A stretch of 8,092 nucleotides of DNA from Bacteroidota bacterium (GTDB taxonomy: Bacteria > Bacteroidota > Bacteroidia > Flavobacteriales_F > PHOS-HE28): assembly GCA_963169595.1 (NCBI GenBank), contig CAUJFM010000273.1, positions 1 to 8,092 of the forward strand, read 5' to 3'. The stretch's first letter is position 1; the number at the start of each line of letters is the position of its first letter. The translations under genes and the position numbers were made by a program. Under the pieces are notes generated by a model. It was given only the letters and a program-made list of their open reading frames with translations. It did not search any database and was not told where the DNA came from. Shown here one piece after another: positions 1-4,897 of the stretch.

Positions 1-19
1 CTCCTGAACAACGAACACC

Positions 20-1132
20 ATGGAAGCCACAACGGCACTGAAAAGGACCGCGCTCACGCACCTGCATGAATCCCTTGGCGCCAAGATGGTGCCCTTCGCC
101 GGCTACCTGATGCCGGTGCAGTACACCGGCGTGAACGATGAGCACCACGCGGTGCGCAACAGCGTGGGGGTGTTCGATGTGAGCCACATGGGCGAGTTCA
201 TCGTGCGCGGGCCCGGCGCGCTGGACCTGATCCAGAAGGTGACCAGCAACGATGCCAGCAAGCTCGCGGTGGGCAAGGTGCAGTACAGCTGCCTGCCCAA
301 CGGCAAGGGCGGCATCGTGGACGACCTGCTGGTGTACCGCATGCAGCAGGGCGACGACCACCACTACGTGCTGGTGGTGAACGCCAGCAACATTGAGAAG
401 GACTGGGCCTGGATCAACCAGCACAACACCTTCGATGCGCAGCTGGAGAACATCAGCGACCGCATGAGCCTGCTGGCCGTGCAGGGCCCCAAGGCCGTGG
501 ATACGCTGAAGGGCCTCTTCACCGAGGACATCGCGGCCATGCCGTACTACACCGCCATGTATGCCGAGATGAAGGGCGTGGGCCTGGTGCTGATCAGCAC
601 CACGGGCTACACCGGCGCCGGCGGCTACGAGATCTACATGCCCAACCCGCTGGCCGAGAAGGCCTGGAACGTGGTGTTCGAGGCCGGCGCGCCCTACGGC
701 ATCAAGCCCTGTGGCCTTGCCTCACGCGACACCTTGCGCCTGGAGATGGGCTTCTGCCTCTACGGCAACGACATCGACGACACCACCTCGCCCATGGAGG
801 CCGGCCTGGGCTGGATCACCAAGTTCACCAAGGACTTCGTAGATTCATCCGTCTTGAAGGCCCAGAAGGACAACGGCACCACGCGCAAGCTCGTTGGTTT
901 CGAGCTGCTGGACCGCGGCATTCCCCGCCATGGCCACAACGTGGTGGACGCCGCCGGCAACGTGGTGGGCGTGGTGACCTCCGGCACCCAGAGCCCCACC
1001 CTGCAGAAGCCCATCGGACTGGCCTATGTGCCCACCGCCATGGCCGCGGAAGGCAGCGAAGTGCTGGTGGACGTGCGCGGCAAGGTGCTGAAAGGGCGCG
1101 TGGTGAAGCTTCCCTTCCTGAAGCAGTCCTGA
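20..1132 (+). CDS. gcvT: Glycine cleavage system T-protein (aminomethyltransferase)
   Basis: The 370-residue product is the tetrahydrofolate-dependent aminomethyltransferase of the cytoplasmic glycine cleavage complex. It takes the aminomethyl group from lipoyl H-protein, releases ammonia and makes 5,10-methylene-THF. The length is normal for the family. The folate-binding domain covers about residues 9-265. It contains the KVQYS...GGIVDDLLVY segment (86-106), whose D101 matches the conserved catalytic aspartate, then TTGYTG...GYEI (194-205) and the Arg-rich SRDTLRLEMG stretch (235-244). The C-terminal barrel domain is about 286-366, with GxVTSGTQSPTL-type residues at 317-328. The ATG at 20 gives the expected N-terminus (LKRTALTHLHESLGAKMVPF) and is preceded by AACACC with no Shine-Dalgarno sequence. 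Only 19 nt lie upstream, so promoter and preceding gene are not visible. The comB start follows 4 nt after the stop, which suggests co-transcription. gcvH and gcvP are not in the window. Family assignment is very secure. Confidence 0.97.
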   Translation: MEATTALKRTALTHLHESLGAKMVPFAGYLMPVQYTGVNDEHHAVRNSVGVFDVSHMGEFIVRGPGALDLIQKVTSNDASKLAVGKVQYSCLPNGKGGIVDDLLVYRMQQGDDHHYVLVVNASNIEKDWAWINQHNTFDAQLENISDRMSLLAVQGPKAVDTLKGLFTEDIAAMPYYTAMYAEMKGVGLVLISTTGYTGAGGYEIYMPNPLAEKAWNVVFEAGAPYGIKPCGLASRDTLRLEMGFCLYGNDIDDTTSPMEAGLGWITKFTKDFVDSSVLKAQKDNGTTRKLVGFELLDRGIPRHGHNVVDAAGNVVGVVTSGTQSPTLQKPIGLAYVPTAMAAEGSEVLVDVRGKVLKGRVVKLPFLKQS

Positions 1133-1136
1133 TCCC

Positions 1137-1883
1137 ATGGAGACCGTAGGCCGGAGCACCGATTACCCCTACCGCGTGGAGGTCTGCTTCATGCCGGGGC
1201 AGTACCCGCTGTACGCCCAGGACATGGGCATCGTGGTGGTGATCGATGTGCTCCGCGCCACCAGTGCCATGGTGGCCGCCTTTGAGCATGGGGTGGACCG
1301 GATCATCCCGGTGAGCACCATCGAGGAGGCGCGGCAATACATCGGCCGGCCCGGCTACATCGCCGCGGCCGAGCGCAACGGGGAGGTGGTGGACGGCTTC
1401 GCCTTCGGCAACTCGCCCCTCGCCTACGTGGGGCAGGACCTGCGCGGGCACACCATTGTGATGACCACCACCAACGGCACCAAGGCCATCAACCTGGCCA
1501 AGGGCGCCCGCACCCTGGTGATCGGCTCCTTCCTGAACCTGTCCGCCCTCAGCGAGTGGCTGGTGAAGCAGAACGACAACATCCTGCTGCTGTGCAGCGG
1601 CTGGAAGGACAAGTTCAACCTGGAGGACAGCGTGTTCGCCGGTGCGGTGATGGACCGCCTGTTGGAGAGCGGCAAGTTCGGGGTGGAGGAGGACAGCAGC
1701 ATCGCGGCCAAGTACATGTACATGGCCGCGCGGGACAACTTCATGAGCATCCTGAAGGCGGCGCCCCGGCGCCGGCGCATCGAACAGCTGCACCTGCTGC
1801 CGGACGTGAAGTACTGCCTCACCCCCGACCAGAGCGGCGTGATCCCCGTGCTGCGCGACGGCGAACTGGTGCGTATGGCATGA
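1137..1883 (+). CDS. comB: 2-phosphosulfolactate phosphatase family protein (ComB-like)
   Basis: The 248-residue cytoplasmic protein matches the ComB family, Mg-dependent phosphatases that convert 2-phosphosulfolactate to sulfolactate, the second step of the phosphoenolpyruvate route to coenzyme M in methanogens. Family signatures run in order: VVIDVLRATSAM (34-45), AAERNGEVVDGFAFGNSP (77-94), TTTNGTKAI (110-118) and CSGWKDKFNLEDSVFAG (153-169). The acidic and Asn/Gly residues in these motifs are those expected at the metal and phosphate site. The start at 1137 lies 4 nt after the gcvT stop. M19 is a possible later start, but residues 11-18 already look like family sequence. The gene overlaps the next by ATGA at 1880-1883, so the three genes probably form one transcript. 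No comA, comC or other coenzyme M gene is present. Homologues are common in bacteria not known to make coenzyme M, so the family is clear but the physiological substrate is not. Confidence 0.88.
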   Translation: METVGRSTDYPYRVEVCFMPGQYPLYAQDMGIVVVIDVLRATSAMVAAFEHGVDRIIPVSTIEEARQYIGRPGYIAAAERNGEVVDGFAFGNSPLAYVGQDLRGHTIVMTTTNGTKAINLAKGARTLVIGSFLNLSALSEWLVKQNDNILLLCSGWKDKFNLEDSVFAGAVMDRLLESGKFGVEEDSSIAAKYMYMAARDNFMSILKAAPRRRRIEQLHLLPDVKYCLTPDQSGVIPVLRDGELVRMA

Positions 1884-2905
1884 ACCGGTCAGTCCCCGCC
1901 TTCCTCCGCGTTCCCGTGGCCGGCGCCGTACTGCTGGCGCTGGGCTTGGTGCTGATGCCGCAGCGCGTGGTGGAACCGGCCGACGCCTGGGGCTTCTATG
2001 GCCACAAGCGCATCAACCGGATGGCCTGCTTCACGCTTCCACCGGAGATGTTCCCCTTCTTCAAGCGCCACATCGACTGGATCAGCGACCATGCCGTGGA
2101 CCCCGACCGGCGCCGCTATGCGGTGGACGGGGAGGCGCAGCGCCACTACATCGACATTGACCACTACGCTCACCACGGCCAGGACCCCTTCACGGTGGTG
2201 CCGCGCAAGTGGAAGGATGCCGTGGCGAAGCTCACCGAGGACACGCTGCAGACCTACGGCATCGTGCCCTGGCACATCGAGGTGATGTACCAGCGGCTGG
2301 TGCAGGCCTTCCAGCGCGGCGATGTGGACCGCATCCTGCGGAACGCCGCGGAGCTGGGGCATTACGTGGCCGATGCGCACGTGCCGCTGCACACCACGGA
2401 GAACTACAACGGGCAGCTCACCAACCAGCACGGCATCCACGCCTTCTGGGAGAGCCGCATCCCCGAGCTGAGCGCCGAGGACTACGACCACCTGGTGGGG
2501 CGCGCCGTCTACATTGAACGCCCCCTGGATGTGGCCTGGGAGGCCGTGTATGAGAGCCACCTGCGGGTGGACAGCGTGCTCGGCATCGACCGCGAGTTGA
2601 GCCGCACCTATCCGGACGACCGCAAGTACGTGTTCGAGGACCGCGGCCGCTCCGGCATGCGCATGTATTCGCGCGAGTTCACTGCCGCCTATGAGCAGGC
2701 GATGCAGGGCATGGTGGAGCGCCGGATGAACGCCTCCATCATCGCCCTGGGCTCCTACTGGTATTCCGCCTGGGTGGATGCCGGACAGCCCGACCTGTCA
2801 CGCATCGAGGACAAGGAGGTGAGCGACAGCCTCAAGGCCGTGCTGAAGGCGGAGGAGGAATTGTGGCGCGAGGGCCGCGGGCACGGCCGCGACCACCCCG
2901 AATAG
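1880..2905 (+). CDS. Exported zinc-dependent phospholipase C / S1-P1 nuclease-like protein
   Basis: The start is the ATG at 1880, inside the ATGA overlap with comB. A longer reading in this frame from 1556 would lie within comB and should not be used. The 341-residue product has an N-terminal hydrophobic segment (about 11-26) and a signal peptidase I-like site ADA|W at 34-37. Cleavage there would leave W37 as the N-terminal residue, which in this superfamily is itself a zinc ligand. Further candidate ligands are H42, D70 or D74, H89 or H95 with D92/D94, then H161-x3-D165-x5-H171 and H187-x3-E191. The last two sets match the PLC pattern H118/D122/H128/H142/E146 of Bacillus cereus, while the W-to-H spacing of 5 resembles P1 nuclease. 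I infer a trinuclear-zinc phosphoesterase acting in the periplasm or outside the cell. Phospholipid or nucleic acid could be the substrate; sequence alone does not decide. The C-terminus (from about 312) is charged and probably helical. Confidence 0.85.
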   Translation: MNRSVPAFLRVPVAGAVLLALGLVLMPQRVVEPADAWGFYGHKRINRMACFTLPPEMFPFFKRHIDWISDHAVDPDRRRYAVDGEAQRHYIDIDHYAHHGQDPFTVVPRKWKDAVAKLTEDTLQTYGIVPWHIEVMYQRLVQAFQRGDVDRILRNAAELGHYVADAHVPLHTTENYNGQLTNQHGIHAFWESRIPELSAEDYDHLVGRAVYIERPLDVAWEAVYESHLRVDSVLGIDRELSRTYPDDRKYVFEDRGRSGMRMYSREFTAAYEQAMQGMVERRMNASIIALGSYWYSAWVDAGQPDLSRIEDKEVSDSLKAVLKAEEELWREGRGHGRDHPE

Positions 2906-2909
2906 CCGC

Positions 2910-3551
2910 TCAGGCCTTGGCCGTAGCGGCCTTCTTCCTGGCCAGCGGATCCTCCGGCATGGTGCCGAAGATGTGGTCCCAGAAGGGCGAGCTTACGCCG
3001 AAGGCACCCGTATCGCCCACATAGTGGTGCAGGTTGTGGTGCTTCCAGATCACCTTCAGGAAGTTCTTCGGGGGATTGTAGACGTGGATGGCGTAGTGCG
3101 CCAGCAGGTAGGTGGCATAGCCCACCATGAACCCGCCGCCGAAGGCCAGGCCCGGCAGGCCCATCACCAGCATGAACAAGCCGATGAACATGCCGGCCAC
3201 CAGCACGCTCATGAGCGGCGGAAGGGCCAGGCGCTTCTTGTCACGGGGATGGTCGTGGTGCACCCCGTGGAACACGTACTGGATGCGCGCCTTGCGGGGG
3301 CTGGTGGTGTCCATGTGGTAGAAGTAGCGGTGCACGAGGTACTCCACCAGGGTGAAGAAGAACATGCCCACCACGAAGAGGACCAGCGAGGTCACCAGCG
3401 GTTGCTGGAGCCTGAACAGGGTAAGGAGCAGGGCCGCGGCGCCGGTGCCGTAGAAAATGGTAAGCGGAAAGGCGATATGCGTCTTGGTCAGGGCCTCCAG
3501 AACGGGGCTCTTGAACAGACGGCCACTCTCACTGATGCTCTTGCCGGCCAT
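2910..3551 (-). CDS. Fatty acid 2-hydroxylase-like membrane di-iron enzyme (sterol desaturase family)
   Basis: The 213-residue protein belongs to the fatty acid hydroxylase / sterol desaturase superfamily of membrane di-iron oxygenases. The histidine clusters run in the expected order: HRYFYH (74-79), HGVHHDH (95-101), HYAIH (152-156) and HHNLHH (171-176). The context HPRDKKRLALPP (101-112) and GAFGVSSPFWDHIFG (182-196) resembles FA2H/Scs7 enzymes, which 2-hydroxylate fatty acyl chains, more than carotenoid hydroxylases. Hydrophobic segments lie near 26-46, 51-72, 113-133 and 135-155. There is no cytochrome b5 domain, so an external electron donor is needed. Many Bacteroidota make sphingolipids and other hydroxylated lipids, so acyl-chain hydroxylation of an envelope lipid is a reasonable but unproven role. 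The start at 3551 was preferred to an in-frame ATG at 3683, which lies in the tRNA and would add 44 residues unlike the family. The promoter element at 3573-3580 also supports it. The gene converges on the hydrolase gene with a 4-nt gap. Confidence 0.88.
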   Translation of the reverse strand: MAGKSISESGRLFKSPVLEALTKTHIAFPLTIFYGTGAAALLLTLFRLQQPLVTSLVLFVVGMFFFTLVEYLVHRYFYHMDTTSPRKARIQYVFHGVHHDHPRDKKRLALPPLMSVLVAGMFIGLFMLVMGLPGLAFGGGFMVGYATYLLAHYAIHVYNPPKNFLKVIWKHHNLHHYVGDTGAFGVSSPFWDHIFGTMPEDPLARKKAATAKA

Positions 3552-3572
3552 GGTGCTTGATGGTTCTGGCGG

Positions 3573-3580
3573 CAAATCTA
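3573..3580 (-). promoter_or_regulatory. Bacteroidota-type -7 promoter element for the fatty acid hydroxylase gene
   Basis: The minus strand reads TAGATTTG, an exact match to the Bacteroidota -7 consensus TAnnTTTG. It ends 21 nt before the ATG at 3551, which predicts a short leader. I see no clear -33 TTTG at the usual spacing; the nearest candidate is CTTG at 3608-3611, which is too far. The position between gene and divergent tRNA, and support for the chosen start, raise confidence; the missing -33 lowers it. Confidence 0.55.
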
Positions 3581-3647
3581 GCTCGTCTGGATCCGGTGCG
3601 GTGCTGACAAGTATCAACGCTGCGCGGTGGGATAAGGTCCCCGCACA

Positions 3648-3655
3648 TACCTTTG
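3648..3655 (+). promoter_or_regulatory. Bacteroidota-type -7 promoter element for tRNA-Val
   Basis: TACCTTTG matches the Bacteroidota -7 consensus TAnnTTTG exactly and ends 22 nt before the mature tRNA 5' end, so the primary transcript would carry a short leader removed by RNase P. Upstream, around 3621-3630, there is no good -33 TTTG. It forms a divergent pair with the element at 3573-3580 on the other strand. Confidence 0.55.
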
Positions 3656-3677
3656 CCGCGCTCCGAAAGGAGCAGAA

Positions 3678-3752
3678 GGGCATTTAGCTCAGCTGGTTCA
3701 GAGCACTACCTCGACAAGGTAGGGGTCGCTGGTTCGAATCCGGCAATGCCCA
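3678..3752 (+). tRNA. tRNA-Val (anticodon GAC)
   Basis: A complete cloverleaf can be drawn. The acceptor stem GGGCATT (3678-3684) pairs with AATGCCC (3745-3751), followed by discriminator A at 3752. The D stem is GCTC/GAGC (3687-3690 and 3701-3704) with GG in the loop. The anticodon stem CTACC/GGTAG (3706-3710 and 3718-3722) encloses the loop TCGACAA (3711-3717). The variable region is GGGTC. The T stem GCTGG/CCGGC, with one G-U pair, encloses TTCGAAT (3733-3739). The anticodon is GAC at 3713-3715, reading GUC and GUU. A35, C36 and A73 are the known valine identity bases, and the anticodon arm closely resembles that of E. coli tRNA-Val(GAC). The CCA end is not encoded (ACG follows), so it must be added enzymatically. 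The oddity is C rather than the near-universal U at position 33 (3712). Confidence 0.95.
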
Positions 3753-3759
3753 CGGAACT

Positions 3760-3792
3760 CCCGCCCCAACGGGCGGGTTGTTCGTTTTTTTT
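3760..3792 (+). terminator. Intrinsic terminator of the tRNA-Val transcript
   Basis: A perfect 7-bp GC stem CCCGCCC (3760-3766) and GGGCGGG (3771-3777) closes the tetraloop CAAC. A T-rich tail follows that ends in eight consecutive T at 3785-3792. It begins 8 nt after the tRNA 3' end and should give efficient rho-independent termination, separating the tRNA from the DUF3078 gene. Confidence 0.9.
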
Positions 3793-3835
3793 GGTCGGGT
3801 CCGGTACCAACGGCGGGAAAAGCCGCCGGCCGACC
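3793..3835 (+). promoter_or_regulatory. Potential folded RNA leader upstream of the DUF3078 gene
   Basis: An outer stem GGTCGG (3793-3798) and CCGACC (3830-3835) encloses an inner hairpin CGGCGG (3811-3816) / CCGCCG (3823-3828) with loop GAAAAG. The 6-nt palindrome GGTACC lies at 3803-3808 in the internal loop. The structure lies between the tRNA terminator and the DUF3078 start at 3890. It has no T-run, so it is not a standard terminator. It could be a 5'-UTR structure or part of an extended termination region. No known riboswitch is recognised, and GC-rich DNA folds easily, so function is uncertain. I found no TAnnTTTG element between 3793 and 3889. Confidence 0.3.
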
Positions 3836-3889
3836 GATCTTCAAGGCCGGAACGGTCCACGGATAGTCGAACCCTCATTCCCCCACACC

Positions 3890-4852
3890 ATGCAACGACC
3901 GCTATTCGCATTCATCGCCATTGCCGGCCTCTGCGCGCCGGCCGCCTTCGGGCAGAACGACATTGACGTCAAGGCACGCGAGGCGGCCGCTGCCGAGGCC
4001 CAGAAGCGGCACGCCAGCGACTCGCTGGACGGCAAGTGGCAGAAGGCAGGCATCTTCACCATCAACATGACCCAGGTGAACCTCACCAACTGGGCGGCGG
4101 GTGGTTTCAGCTCCGTGAGCGGCATCGCCATGTTCAATGGAACGGCCAATTGGAAGAAGGGGCGCCGGGCCTGGGACAACAGCCTGATCCTGGCCTTTGG
4201 TGGGCAGCACATCCACAACGGCACGGACCCGCAGAAGACCGATGACCGCATCGAGCTCAACACCAAGTACGGGTACGAGCTCAACAAGGCCTGGTACCTC
4301 GCCGCGGTGTTCCAGTTCCGCACGCAGTTCACCGAGGGTTTCAACGCCGAGGGGCTCCGCATCTCCAACCTCATGGCCCCGGCCTACACGCTGGTGGGTC
4401 TCGGTTTCGACTACAAGCCCAACGACAAGCTCACGGTCTTCCTTTCGCCCATCACGGCCCGCGTGGTCACCGTGCTGGACAAGACCCTGTGGGGCGGTTC
4501 CACGGACCCCGAATTGCGCGTGTACGGCGTGAAGAACGGCGAGACCATGGAGTTCGAGGCCGGTGGTTACATCCGCCTCCAGTACCAGACCGAGCTGGCC
4601 AAGAACATCACTTTCCTCACCCGGGGTGACCTCTTCAGCAACTACCTGCGCGAACCCGGGAACATGGACGTGACCTGGGAGACGCTGTGGACCTTCAAGG
4701 TGAACAGCTGGTTCGCGGCCACGCTGAACACCCTGCTGATCTACGACCACGACACCAAGCTGCCGAAGGTGGACGAGAACAACATCCCGTACGCGGGTCC
4801 CGCCACCCAGTTCAAGCAGACGCTGGGCATCGGGCTCACCTTCAAGCTCTGA
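3890..4852 (+). CDS. DUF3078 family outer-membrane beta-barrel-like protein
   Basis: The 320-residue product matches the Bacteroidota DUF3078 family of unknown function. The typical N-terminal pattern is visible: W50, the stretch NLTNWAAGGFSSVSG (64-78), then FNGTANWKKGRRAWDN (82-97). A signal peptide covers about residues 1-21 (hydrophobic 5-20, likely cleavage AFG|Q). A short charged, alanine-rich stretch follows at 24-45. The rest alternates polar and hydrophobic residues as in transmembrane beta strands, for example 121-129, 134-146, 163-175 and 225-235. It ends in a hydrophobic strand, LGIGLTFKL (312-320), like a Bam-recognised C-terminus. An outer-membrane location is therefore inferred; substrate or role is unknown. 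The ATG at 3890 is used because it starts directly before the signal peptide. A longer in-frame reading from 3653 would run through the tRNA and terminator. CACACC precedes the start and there is no Shine-Dalgarno sequence. It is flanked by terminators, so it is probably monocistronic. Confidence 0.85.
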   Translation: MQRPLFAFIAIAGLCAPAAFGQNDIDVKAREAAAAEAQKRHASDSLDGKWQKAGIFTINMTQVNLTNWAAGGFSSVSGIAMFNGTANWKKGRRAWDNSLILAFGGQHIHNGTDPQKTDDRIELNTKYGYELNKAWYLAAVFQFRTQFTEGFNAEGLRISNLMAPAYTLVGLGFDYKPNDKLTVFLSPITARVVTVLDKTLWGGSTDPELRVYGVKNGETMEFEAGGYIRLQYQTELAKNITFLTRGDLFSNYLREPGNMDVTWETLWTFKVNSWFAATLNTLLIYDHDTKLPKVDENNIPYAGPATQFKQTLGIGLTFKL

Positions 4853-4873
4853 CGCCGTACGCACCGCATGTGC

Positions 4874-4895
4874 AGGGCCGCCCTCGGGCGGCCTT
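4874..4895 (+). terminator. GC-rich hairpin between convergent genes, probable terminator
   Basis: A perfect 8-bp inverted repeat GGCCGCCC (4876-4883) and GGGCGGCC (4886-4893) is extended by weak AG/TT pairs and has a very short TC loop (a CTCG tetraloop if the last pair opens). On the plus strand it is followed by TTGTTCATT, a weak T-rich tail. It occupies most of the 45-nt gap between the convergent DUF3078 and glycosyltransferase genes. The minus-strand side lacks a T-run, so bidirectional action is less certain. Confidence 0.65.
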
Positions 4896-4897
4896 GT

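Noticed and set aside
825..1793. 322-residue minus-strand open frame across gcvT and comB
   Set aside because: His/Val/Leu/Gly-rich shadow product with no domain; both plus-strand genes here are well supported.
1556..1879. In-frame 108-residue N-terminal extension of the zinc hydrolase
   Set aside because: It lies entirely within comB in another frame, would precede the signal peptide, and has low-complexity composition typical of shifted GC-rich coding sequence.
2973..3560. 195-residue plus-strand frame opposite the hydroxylase gene
   Set aside because: His/Glu/Val-rich shadow with no recognisable domain; the minus-strand gene has complete histidine motifs.
3552..3683. 44-residue N-terminal extension of the fatty acid hydroxylase
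   Set aside because: It begins inside the tRNA gene, crosses the -7 element at 3573-3580 and does not resemble the family.
3653..3889. 79-residue N-terminal extension of the DUF3078 protein
   Set aside because: It would translate the tRNA and its terminator; the ATG at 3890 starts directly at a good signal peptide.
3684..3911. 75-residue minus-strand frame containing PDSNQRPLPCRGSALNQLS
   Set aside because: This peptide is the well-known false protein produced by reading the antisense of a tRNA.
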